Source of the DNA: Capricornis sumatraensis
Taxonomy: Eukaryota > Chordata > Mammalia > Artiodactyla > Bovidae
Assembly: GCF_032405125.1 (NCBI RefSeq)
Contig: NC_091072.1
Span: 4,367,001-4,431,000 of the forward strand
Length of the DNA: 64,000 nucleotides
Reading direction: 5' to 3'
Numbering within the stretch: the stretch's first letter is position 1; each line of letters opens with the position of its first letter. Of the stretch, positions 54,723 to 63,677 are shown in pieces. A program made the position numbers and the translations under genes. The notes under the pieces are model-generated. The model saw only the letters and a list, made by a program, of their open reading frames with translations, was not told where the DNA came from and ran no database searches.

Positions 54723-56001
54723 TGCCGGGAGCCACCACGGGAGATCCCACCCATGACGAGGTCATGTGGAAGAGAGCTGTTAAGCGAGGCTTCAGGACTC
54801 AACGGGCTCCCTAGGCTTTCTCCAGCATCTACCCCAAAACCAGAATCTGTCTGTTTTACTATTTCATGACTTTCACCAACTCCTCTGACATTAACAGGGG
54901 GCTATTCCTGACCACCTTTCTCTGGAGAAAATTAACTTAGGGCTACAGCTAAGAAGTCTCCTGCACATGGGAAAAATATTTCCAATCGAAACCCCTCTGT
55001 TAGCATTTTAGCTTGCTTGGCAGATATATCCAGACTCTTACAGCTACACATGTGATTATTTACAGCCTGCCAACTGTGAGAGGCACAGAAAGCCTAAAAC
55101 ATAGAGCCTTTCAAAGAGTTAAAAGTTATTAGAGTAGTGTTAATGTAGGATTTCATTATTTGGCCAATGCTGTTGCTAAGTTCCCATATCTCTTATCCAC
55201 TCTGCACCTGGGAGTGCATTAGTTAACATAGTTGGAAAGTAAGAAAAACAAGTGTAGCCTTGAAATTAACCACATCAGACTCTTGAGCTAATTGGTTCTT
55301 TCTTGTAACTCACTGCACCTTTGCTTCCTGAGAATGTAACTGTTTAATACTTTTTGAGGCTGACATAGATTAGAAATATAAGAAAAAACATTTCAAGGGA
55401 AAATAAGTTTTCTGGTTGAAAAGCCTTTATCAAAAGAGGGTCATAAAATGTTCACAGGCCTCCAAGGCCAGAAGATAATGTACACAATATTGTTTATGGG
55501 AAAGTTTTGCAGAAAAAATCCTGGTTTCGATAAAGACAAAGCAGACGTAATGTTTGGGCTGACTCTGTATGACTCTGCATCTTTCATTTCCCTCTGTGTA
55601 CAAGTAAAGGTATAAAAGACCCTTTTGAAAATAAAAACAATGGGCCTCGCTTGAAGAAGCTTGGTCACCCCGTGTTTTTCTTTTTTCTCTTTTTTTTTCT
55701 CTCTTACTTTCTTTTCCAGGCTGATCTCTTGGAGCATAGAGGTTTCTAAGACCTGAACGGGAAGACGTTCTGCGTCTTCACTCCCTCGGGAGACCGGGAA
55801 GGCACCTGTGGCCTCCGTGAACAGGGCAAACTTCTTGTCTCGAAGTTTTATTGGCTTTCTATGTAAACAAAAAAATATCAGCCTCTTTCTCTCCTCTATT
55901 TTCTTATCTACAATATTCTTTCCTTATCTCTCTCTAAATCATCCACCGACGCTGTTTTTCCTTCAGGTTCCCCTGGATCCTGCAGGGGCTGGACCCTGGC
56001 A
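54723..56001 (+). mobile_element. Solo LTR of an endogenous retrovirus (class II/ERVK-like), 1,279 bases
   Basis: The element starts TGCCGGGAGCC and ends CCCTGGCA, so it has the canonical TG...CA and an imperfect terminal inverted repeat (TGCCGGG against TGCCAGGG). A 6-base TSD flanks it. A TATA box (TATAAAAG) is at 55611-55618 and an AATAAA at 55630-55635. Pyrimidine-rich DNA (55675-55720) and two small hairpins follow. There is no internal retroviral sequence, so it is a solo LTR left by LTR-LTR recombination. The opening GGGAGCCACCACGGGAGATC block reminds me of the bovine LTR called BTLTR1. The 6-base TSD supports class II. Orientation follows TATA, then AATAAA. Confidence 0.9.
55611..55618 (+). 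promoter_or_regulatory. TATA box of the solo LTR
   Basis: TATAAAAG, followed 12 bases later by AATAAA (55630-55635). It would place initiation near 55640. Whether it is active is unknown. Confidence 0.65.
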
Positions 56002-56314
56002 GCAACCCATTCCAGTATTCTTGCCTGGAGAATCCCATGGACGGAGGAGCCTGGTGGGCTACAGTCCATGGGGTTGCAAAGAGTCGGACACGACTGAGCA
56101 ACTTCACTAAGACTCACTTTACAATGAGCTAGTGCAGAGAGACCCCTGTGAGCTCCTGGACCAGAGAGCGAGATAGACAGACAGGCATTTGACCTGGGAA
56201 TGTAGGGAACTAGGTTGGTATTTGTGTTGACTTTACTGTGTGTGATCACAATTTGAACTCTGCATGTATTAGTTTCGTCACCCGTAAGATAAAGGAGTTA
56301 GCTACAATAAATTA

Positions 56315-56535
56315 GGATTGGCAACTATAGTTCAGGAGCCAAATCCTGCCTGCCACTTAACTTTATGAATAAATTTATTAGAATACAGCCTTGCTGCCCA
56401 TTTATGTACAGCAGCCTACGGCCGCTTTCATGCTATATACAATGACGCGGCGGCAACAGAAAATGTATAGCTCCTAAAACCTGAAGTATTTGTCCTCTCG
56501 TCCTGTACAGATACCCCTTCACGACCCCTGAAATC
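56315..56535 (+). mobile_element. hAT-type miniature transposon relic (copy 2 of 3)
   Basis: 'TTGGCAACTATAGTTCAGGA', 'GCCAAATCCTGCCTGCCAC', 'AATAAATTTATTAGAATACA', 'ACGGCCGCTTTCATGCTATA' and 'CACGACCCCTGAAATCAG' follow the same element as at 41028 and 60767. It is nearly full length and diverged. Confidence 0.62.
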
Positions 56536-56539
56536 AGTG

Positions 56540-57125
56540 ACTATGTGAATTAGTGAAAATAACAGTTTTGTTTCTGTAAAATGGAACCAAAATTACCCAC
56601 AGGGGAAAAACACAATTCCTTACTCCAGTATAAGAATAATGTAATTAACTCGCCTCCAGGGCTTTCCATCTCCGATGGCTCTATTTCTCAGTATATGGTC
56701 CCCGGGCTGCTTTTTAAAATGCATATTTATTTCTGAATTCTTCTTCACTCAAGCAGAGGTCTGAGCTGGTTAGGTAGCTCCCCTGTACAAAGGGGCACAT
56801 TACTCTGCCATTTTCCATGAGGACTTACCTCTCATGGTCCAGCTCTTTAGAACTTCTGCATTCCAACCTTCAGGCAGGGGAGTATGGACACAGAAGTCAT
56901 GCTCTTCTCCTAAAGGGTACAAACTTGAGGGCGAATCTTTGCCCCCATTCAAGTCATGCAAACTCAAATTTATATCATGGTCATATCTGCAAGGGAGGCT
57001 GGGAAATACACTTTTTATCTGGGTGGCCAAGTGCCCAGCTCAGAATTCCATTACTGCCTAAGAGGAGGAGAATGGATAGGGTGGAAATGATCACTGATAA
57101 GCTTCTTTCCACTTAAACTCTGTGA
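56540..57125. other. Unique sequence
   Basis: No gene is recognised. Near 56690-56770 a MER20/MER5-like trace is visible but too weak to list. Confidence 0.4.
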
Positions 57126-57130
57126 ACAGA

Positions 57131-57295
57131 GACTTCCCTGGCAATCCAGTGGCTAAAGACCTGTGCTCCCATGCAGGGCCCGGGTTTGGTTCCTGGTCAG
57201 GGAACTTGTCTCCACATACTGCGATGATGATCCAAGATCCCGTGCACTCCAACTAAGACCCAGAGCAGCCAAGTAAATACATAAATAAAAATTTA
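57131..57295 (+). mobile_element. CHR-type tRNA-Glu SINE
   Basis: GACTTCCCTGGCAATCCAGT head, 'GGTTTGGTTCCTGGTCAGGG', 'AACTTGTCTCCACATACTGC' and an AAATA-rich tail (TAAATACATAAATAAAAAT). This is the older cetartiodactyl SINE, distinct from Bov-tA because it lacks the BovB-derived 3' part. Confidence 0.88.
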
Positions 57296-57334
57296 AAATC
57301 TATGACCTTAGAGAATTTATCTTCTTGGGCAGCT

Positions 57335-57600
57335 ACAAGATGTCCTTCAGACTGGGTGACTTAAATTGAAATTTATTTTCTCATAGTTCTGGAGGCTGGA
57401 AAACCCAAGATCAAGGTGCAGGTCTCTTAGGCTGCTCTACCTCTTAGCAGGTATAGGAACAAAGAACTTGTGGCTCCATCTTTAATTCACAAAGGTGACA
57501 AGAATTATCAGCAGTCCTAAATTTGTTGTAAGGGTATATGTTTTGATATCTCTTTGGTGGGCCCTCCCAAAGAGCCCTTCTGATTGTTCCCCAATAAAAT
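57335..57600 (-). mobile_element. Old LTR-like repeat, antisense (MaLR type)
   Basis: 'GACTGGGTGACTTAAATTGA', 'AATTTATTTTCTCATAGTTC', 'TGGAGGCTGGAAAACCCAAG' and 'ATCAAGGTGCAGGTCTC' are the reversed MaLR 3' end. Further on 'GGTGGGCCCTCCCAAAGAG' fits the body. Confidence 0.6.
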
Positions 57601-57942
57601 TTTAATATCTCAGACACACTATGCATCTGGTTATATGCTGTGTATGTTTCTGTGATTTATACTTTATAAGAGAAAGATTTTTTTCATCTGCATTAAAACT
57701 AGTTTTCACCCCCATGGGGGCCTCCATTGAAAGTACATGGCCTAGACTATGCATCCTAAGAAAAACCCTCACATCCATTTTGTCAATAACCACCAACTTT
57801 TTTAATGCCTTTATAGACAAATGTCGCAAACAATGTGGGCAGGAGGAGCATGTATAAGGTTAATCTCCCAGGCAACGCCTATCATTGTCTTTCCTATAGA
57901 TAAAATTAATTAGCCGGTTCGTTGTGTAATTATCTGATACCT

Positions 57943-58055
57943 TTGGGGGCCACAGCATGCAGCACGTGAGGTCTTAGTTCCCCGACCAGGGTTCAGGCCT
58001 GCGCCCCTGCATGGAGAGTGCAGAGTCCCAAACACCACACCACCAGGGAAGTCCC
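57943..58055 (-). mobile_element. CHR-type tRNA-Glu SINE, antisense
   Basis: 'GGGGCCACAGCATGCAGCAC', 'GTCTTAGTTCCCCGACCAGG', 'GTTCAGGCCTGCGCCCCTGC' and 'CACCACCAGGGAAGTCCC' form the reverse complement of the CHR head. The A-rich tail is lost. Confidence 0.88.
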
Positions 58056-58059
58056 GATA

Positions 58060-59780
58060 TCCTCCTTAATCGCGAATTCTGTAGGGGCAGGAGCATATCT
58101 GTCTCGGCCATTTTTGAACAGATCCTGACACAAAATAGGCAGCCAGTACTTCTGGAATACATCAAGAAAGATTTTAATGTCTAAAAGGGAAATGAGGGCA
58201 AGACACGTGAAAATGAGAAGTGTGTGTGAGCCTATTAAGAGTTGTGTAGGATGAGCTATGAGAGACGGCGAGGTCATTTTCCCTTCCTCAGTAGAGATTT
58301 AGTCCTTCCATTGAGCAGCTTTCTAGATAAAAGCTTGAGGGTGGAACCTTGTCTTGTTCTTTGTTAAATGCTGCAGGAGTCTGAACACAATGCCTTCAAA
58401 AGATGTCTGAATATTGTTTGAATTATGAACTCATAGTTAAGATAGAATGCAAGTCTTGTGGATAAAGAGAACTATAAATCCACTTACTTTTCTCTTTTTC
58501 ATTTGTTTAAATATATATTTAGGATGATCTCTATTTTATATCTATTAAAAGAAGCTTTCAAAGGAAGGATTTTATATTGAAAGAAAACAATTTTTGAATT
58601 CACATGTTCTTCCATTTAATATGTTATATTCGTATCTGTCTTTTCTCCCTGCATTCAGGTCATCTAAAACAGGATAATTCTTTTCCTCTCTAATAAAATA
58701 AAAGATTCTAAAAGCCTAATTATAACCCCTTCAAAAAAAATAAAAGGACTATAGGGAGATTCTTTAAGAAACTGAAGTGAGTGATGTACGTCAGTTCTCT
58801 TTTCTGCTACACTTTTGTGGCTGCCTTGGGAAGATTATAAAAGCTTCAAGTCTGATTTTCCTGGATAAATTCCCAATAACCTCCCCCCTCAAGGAGTGAT
58901 CAATATTATGGACAAAAGGAGGGTGTTTCTTCAATATGTCCATTTGATTTTATTTTGTGAGGCAACCACCTTGTAAACCACACTAACACGTCAGAAATAT
59001 GGTGCTGCCTTTGGTTCCCTGCCCTGTAAAAGATGCCTGGCAAAAAAATAAATAAAGCTAGGAATGCCCGAGTAAGTCATTTTATTTTTTATGATTCAAG
59101 CCCCGAAAGGTCTTGAACTGTCAGATTTATTGTCTACCCAGTTTTATGACTTCTAGTTGTATTTATCCTTTGATGTTTACCATCAACTGTGCCTACGTGC
59201 GCTGTGGTCTGTGGGATTTCATATTGCTAAATCATTTTTTAAGCTTTAGTTGTAGCTTCTATTTGGCATCAATCCCCCGAGACATGCCATTAACATGAAT
59301 CATTTTTGCAAGTGTTTGGTGCAATAGGAACTCCTTGTTGAGTCGATCACTCATCACGATGGAAAGAAACGATGACCTTCTCAGAAATACCCATCACGGT
59401 TAAATAACCAAGGACGCACTCCCCGCTCAGGGACTTCTGATTGGGCTGCTCCCATTGCCTTCATCATCATCCCCAAAGCAGGTGGCGGGCGGTCAGGGCG
59501 GCTTCAGGAGGGAAAAGGGAAAGAGGCACTGCGGGGGGGGCGGAGAGAGGAAAAGTGCTCAGGCAAGCCGTAGCTATCCTATCAGAGGGCGGGCTTCCCC
59601 CACTTCCATGAAGGTGGTTCGCATAGAAGGTGTGCTTCAGAGAGGATCCCACTGTTGACATTTAAATGCCTTCTTCTCCAGCACTCTCTTCTAAACTTCC
59701 ATGTTTTCTTTTCAAGAAATGTTAGGAGGTTGCCTTTTCTGATTGCTCTTCACTGCGATGCCCACCCCTGACCTGAGGGG
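58060..59780. other. AT-rich unique sequence, 1.7 kb
   Basis: No repeat or coding region is recognised. 59500-59600 is locally G-rich (a G8 run at 59533). Confidence 0.4.
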
Positions 59781-59781
59781 T

Positions 59782-59989
59782 GTGTGTGTTTGCTCAGCTG
59801 CATCTGACTCTTTGTGACCCTATGGACTGCAGCCTGCCAGGCTCCCCTGTCCATGCACTCTTCAGGCAAGAGCACTGGAGTATGTCGCCATTCGCTATTC
59901 CAGGGCATCTTGCGGACCAACCCACATCTCTTGCATCTCCTGCATTGGCAGATGGATTATTTGCCACTGTGCCACCTGGGAAGCCCCCC
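59782..59989 (-). mobile_element. Bov-tA SINE
   Basis: Reverse-orientation: tail 'GTTTGCTCAGCTGCATCTGA', core 'GGCAAGAGCACTGGAGTATG', head to 'TGCCACCTGGGAAGCCCC'. The L1 TSD begins at its very end. Confidence 0.93.
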
Positions 59990-60004
59990 GACTTGGGTAT
60001 TTTT
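59990..60004. repeat. Left TSD of the inverted L1 (right copy 60411-60425)
   Basis: GACTTGGGTATTTTT and GACCTGGGTATTTTT, 14 of 15 identical, bracket the rearranged L1. Confidence 0.85.
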
Positions 60005-60410
60005 GTTTTAATTTTTATTGGAGTATAATTGTTTTAAAAAGTTGTGTTAGTTTCTAATGTACAGCAAAGTGAATCAGTTATACATATAACATATCTCCCC
60101 TCTTGTTTTCGATTTCCTTCCCATTTAGATCACCACAAAGCACGGAGTAGAGTGTCCTGAGCTATACAGTAGGTTCTCACTGGCTATCCATTTTATACAT
60201 ATTGTATGCATTTTATACACGGTATATATAGATAGATAGATGTCATTCTCTGTCTCCCATATTAACACATACACATGGAATCTGAAAAAATTGGTCGCAA
60301 TCATCTTATTTACCAAGTAGAAACAGAGACACCAGTGTAGAGAAAAAGTGTGGAAACCAAGGAGGAAGCGGGGAGCTGGGGGGAGTGAGATGAACTGGGA
60401 GTTTTGAGTT
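60005..60410 (-). mobile_element. L1 3' end with 5' inversion (twin-primed)
   Basis: 60005-60262 is the reversed L1 3' UTR ('TTTTTATTGGAGTATAATTG', 'CAGCAAAGTGAATCAGTTAT', 'AGATCACCACAAAGCACGG', 'TACAGTAGGTTCTCACTGGC', ending TCTGTCTCCCA). 60263-60410 is L1 in the opposite, forward direction ('ATACACATGGAATCTGAAAA', 'TAGAAACAGAGACACCAGTG', 'TGAGATGAACTGGGAGTTTT'). The forward part is the segment normally just upstream. Both lie between one TSD pair, so this was a single insertion event. Confidence 0.88.
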
Positions 60411-60429
60411 GACCTGGGTATTTTTTTTC

Positions 60430-60760
60430 TGTTCAAACTCTATACTCAACTGCTTGACTGATAGAGATTTGAGAGTCTCATTCCTGACCAAAACATTTCT
60501 GAAGGAAATGAGTGTAATTACTACTGAAAGTGTTTCTTCTCTTAGTTTATGCTGAGTGTTTAGATACTTTTAAGTTGTAAAACAGGATACTAAACTTGTA
60601 AGTTATTCTGTTAGATTGCTATTCTTTCTTTGCTTATGTTTGGTTAAGTCTGATCTCCAAATTCTCCCTTATCTCCAAGTTTCCTAGTTCCTTCCTCAGA
60701 TGAATCAATAAAAATACACTATATGCTAAGATTAGGGGACAGTGTATAAGTATATTCCAA
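60430..60760. other. AT-rich unique sequence
   Basis: Nothing recognised. Confidence 0.4.
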
Positions 60761-60766
60761 GGCAGG

Positions 60767-60975
60767 GGTCAGAAAACTACAACCCACAGGTCAGATGTAG
60801 CCTGCAGGCTGCTTTGTAAGTCAGGCTTTCCTGGAAGACCGGCGCACCCGTTCATTTCCCTGCTGTATATGCTGCCTTCCGTATACAGCAACATTTGAGC
60901 ACTTGCAGTAGAAGGGCCCTTCAAGACTAAAGCATTTACTTTCTGGTCCTTACAGGAAGAGTCTGCTGTTCTAAG
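60767..60975 (+). mobile_element. hAT-type miniature transposon relic (copy 3 of 3)
   Basis: It opens CAGGGGTCAGAAAACTACAA with 'CCCACAGGTCAGATGTAGCC', then 'TTTACTTTCTGGTCCTTACA' and 'GGAAGAGTCTGCTGTTC' at the other end, so both termini can be seen. The interior is diverged. Confidence 0.65.
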
Positions 60976-61334
60976 TCGTAGCTATTCAAGCATTGCCTCA
61001 GTTACTAAGTAAACAGTAATAATGATTTTATTTACTGTGCTCTTCTCAAACTAGAAGGCCAATTCTGAGAACATTAGTGGCATGTTTTAGGAAAAAACAG
61101 AAGATAATTTCTAACTTCACGTTGGTGTTTTGGTTGCCTGCTTTCAGGCATTCTTTCAGCTGCTGTTTTTCCCCTGTTAAATAGAGTATCTCCACATTGC
61201 AAAATGTGAAATTTTGCTATATGTATATTTTAACTTTGAGGAACAATCCCAAATTCTCAGTTTTGGGCTAATTGTTCCTGTAAACTGAACATTTGATACT
61301 ATTGAACTAAAATATGATAGTTTGTCCTGGGAAA

Positions 61335-61560
61335 TGTAGCCTGTTTTTGTTTTAATCTGCATTTTTACATAAGTTTGAACTGAACATTTTTCCTATGTTC
61401 CTTGGTAGCTTGTACTTATACTTTGTAAATTCTTTTCATATCATTTATGTTTCAAAATTGACTTTTGTTGAAATTCTTGACTATGTTGGCTATACTCTCT
61501 GTTTGTATTATTCTAGTATGAATCTTTCAATTTGAATTTATGCCTCTCATGTAAGAGGAC
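61335..61560 (-). mobile_element. Possible old L1 3' region, antisense
   Basis: 'TTTTAATCTGCATTTTTACA', 'GAACATTTTTCCTATGTTCC' and 'GTACTTATACTTTGTAAATT' with 'CTTTTCATATC' resemble the reversed L1 stretch that normally has TTTGCATTTCCCTGAT...CATTTTTTCATAT. Low identity. Confidence 0.45.
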
Positions 61561-61564
61561 ATGC

Positions 61565-62090
61565 AAAATGACCTAGGCATAGTATCTTTTATGTGTTTTA
61601 TGATTTAACATATAGAAGCACCTATGACAGTAGAAATCACAAAACAAAGAGTAAGTAAACGCTGTTAGGAAAGAGAAACATATATTAAGAATTAGAATTT
61701 TATATCTTAATACAGAGGCTAATGTTTCTACTTCACTGAAATCACCACAAACTGTATCAACTCTTAACCAAACAAGGAATTTGAAGTCAATTTATAGTAT
61801 TTCTCATGGTTTAAGCTTTTTCCCCTTTTTTCTTAAGCTCACCATACTTTTGGGTTCCTGGGAATTTTATTTGGCATGATGCAGTATAATTGAATGAGAC
61901 ATTTACTTCCAGATGATAGATGCCTATGATTGAGAAGCAAGTGTTTTCTTTAAATTGTAACTGACTTATGAAGATAAATGGCTTGTTAGCATAAGTAGCT
62001 TTATAGCTAGACAATTCTAACAGGCTGAAATTAAAATGTCTAGTAATTCTAGGATCTTTGCATAGTGAGTAAGAAAGAGAGAGAGAAAGG
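61565..62090. other. AT-rich unique sequence
   Basis: No gene or repeat recognised before the dinucleotide repeat. Confidence 0.4.
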
Positions 62091-62098
62091 AAGAGACT

Positions 62099-62158
62099 GT
62101 GTGTGTGGTATGTGTGTGTGTATGTGTGTGTGGTATGTGTGTGTGTTTGTGTATGTGT
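62099..62158. repeat. Interrupted (TG)n microsatellite
   Basis: About 60 bases of TG units with GGTA, TATG and TTTG interruptions. A purine-rich stretch (62070-62096) precedes it. Confidence 0.95.
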
Positions 62159-62178
62159 GATGAGAGAAAGGAGGGACA

Positions 62179-62212
62179 GTGTGTGTAAGTATACACACAC
62201 ACATACACATGC
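62179..62212. repeat. GT/AC inverted repeat
   Basis: GTGTGTGTA (62179-62187), loop AGTA, TACACACAC (62192-62200), a perfect 9-base stem, followed by more AC units. Confidence 0.9.
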
Positions 62213-62459
62213 AATATAGAATGCAGTGCTCCAAGATAAAGTGCATACAAGTTACCCTACTGACATAATGGTGATTTTTATTTTTAATAACACAAAATAA
62301 AACTGACAGATGAAGGCATCATTTTCTTTGCTAGGAAAAAGCAGTAGTCAGTAGTTTTCATTTATGGAGGTCACAGAGACAATTATTCCATGTTGACGTA
62401 TGTCAGAGAGCAGGGATGCGATTCCGAAGGGAAGTGTGCATGGAAATTAGTCTTAGGAG

Positions 62460-62945
62460 GGTCCCCACCATGCCTGCCTTCACGGGCTGTGCAGCCTGCT
62501 CTTCCTCCTGAGGCTGGATTTGGGTGCTAGCTCGGCCAGTCGAATGCAATGGGAGTGGCGGTCTGGGACTGCCCACGTGACACCACAGAAAGCCTGTTAG
62601 CTTCCTCCTGGGCCCCTGGGGAAACTGACCCTTGAAACACTTCTTCTCAGAACCTAGTCCTCATTCTCTGAGAAGTCCAAACCACATAGAGTCACATGGC
62701 AGCGGCTGGTTGATAACCTTAGCCTGTAGCCAACATCCAGTGCCAGCACGTGAGGGAACCATAAGGCTACCCAGTCTACCCTCTACTCCTGAGCAGCCTG
62801 CATCTGATCGCAAATTCACGGCAGCTTCCGGCCTGAGACAAGTCAGCACACAGAACTGTAATGCTTATTAATGAATTGCTGTTTTAAACCGCTGTGCTGT
62901 GGTTTGTAAAGCAGCAAAGGAGAATTGACAGAGCTTACAACATTT
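62460..62945 (+). mobile_element. Old LTR-like repeat (MaLR/ERVL type)
   Basis: 'AAACCGCTGTGCTGTGGTTT', 'GTAAAGCAGCAAAGGAGAAT' at the 3' end and 'GCCAACATCCAGTGCCAGCA', 'CGTGAGGGAACCATAAGGCT' in the body match mammalian LTRs that end '...TTTAAGCCACTAAGTTTTGGGGTGGTTTGT'. Strongly diverged. Confidence 0.55.
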
Positions 62946-62949
62946 ATGA

Positions 62950-63675
62950 AAAGCATCAAGTTAATGATTTCATAGAAAATCTATCAGTAGGATGGGTAGG
63001 CTTCATATGCTCCAGACAGAAAAAATTTTCTCCTTTCCCAAACTCCACCAGAAATTCCCTCCCAGACCCAAGACACAACCTCCTAACTGTCAGCGAGGGA
63101 GGTCAGGACGAGACCCTCTGAGTGGGAGCTCCAAGCTGGGCCTTCAGTCCCCACACAGGTATGCATCTCCAGCCAAGTCATAAATGCTGCATGGGGTCCA
63201 CACGCACAAGGGGATGGAGATGTCCGAGGAGCGCAGCACCATAGAGGGAATGCATGGAACAAACCGGAGAAGATGGAACAAGGGGCCGGCAAAGCAAGAG
63301 CTTGGAGCAAACATAATAACTCACTCAAAAATACGAGAGGATATTGGAAACACGAAACGAAACTCAGGCAGAGAAGAGCAACTGGAAACATGAAATCGTT
63401 GACCCCAGAGGAGGACGTAAACGTAAAAGAGTAGTCAAGGAAGGTGTTGCTGAGCTGAGACACTGGGTCAGAGATGCATTCAGAACAGAAGGAAGAGAGA
63501 GAATGATGCAATGCCAAAAGATTGTAAACGAGACCCCAAAACAGAGAACAAGTAAAGGAGGAGAGACGCATGAAAAAAATTACTAAACATTTCCAAAATG
63601 TGAAGAAAGATGCTGGGCAGAAATTAATAGAACCATGGGAACAATTAAAAAACAAGCAAAATACAACATTGTCAG
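62950..63675. other. Unique sequence carrying a 190-codon minus-strand frame
   Basis: 63083-63655 (minus) is the longest open frame outside recognised repeats. It is rich in Phe, Leu, Ser and Cys because the + strand is purine-rich, and it has no recognised domain or clear signal sequence. The + strand also has an 80-codon frame there (63344-63586). I regard both as compositional, but note them. Confidence 0.35.
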
Positions 63676-63677
63676 TA

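Larger units (their letters stand above)
54620..56105 (+). mobile_element. Bov-tA SINE split in two by an LTR
   Basis: The left part 54620-54722 is the tRNA-like head and first Bov-A bases (GGCTTCCCTGGTGGGTCGG ... GAGAAGGAAATGGCAACC). The right part 56002-56105 resumes exactly there (GCAACCCATTCCAGTATTC ... GACACGACTGAGCAACTTCA). Removing the LTR and one 6-base duplication restores a normal SINE. Confidence 0.95.

Noticed and set aside
54723..56001. Internal retroviral genes next to the LTR
   Set aside because: The sequence on both sides of the element is SINE, so no gag, pol or env remnant is attached. The frames inside the LTR are short and meaningless.
56690..56770. MER20/MER5-like trace
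   Set aside because: Only 'TATATGGTCCCCGGGCTGC' and 'TTTTTAAAATGCATATTTA' are suggestive. Too short and diverged to call.
57602..57829. 75-codon minus-strand frame with an apparent protein-like composition
   Set aside because: It lies next to the reversed LTR, has no homology I recognise and no splice signals, and its length is compatible with chance.
62017..62250. Minus-strand frames rich in His and Thr
   Set aside because: Translation of the (TG)n/(AC)n repeat; low complexity.
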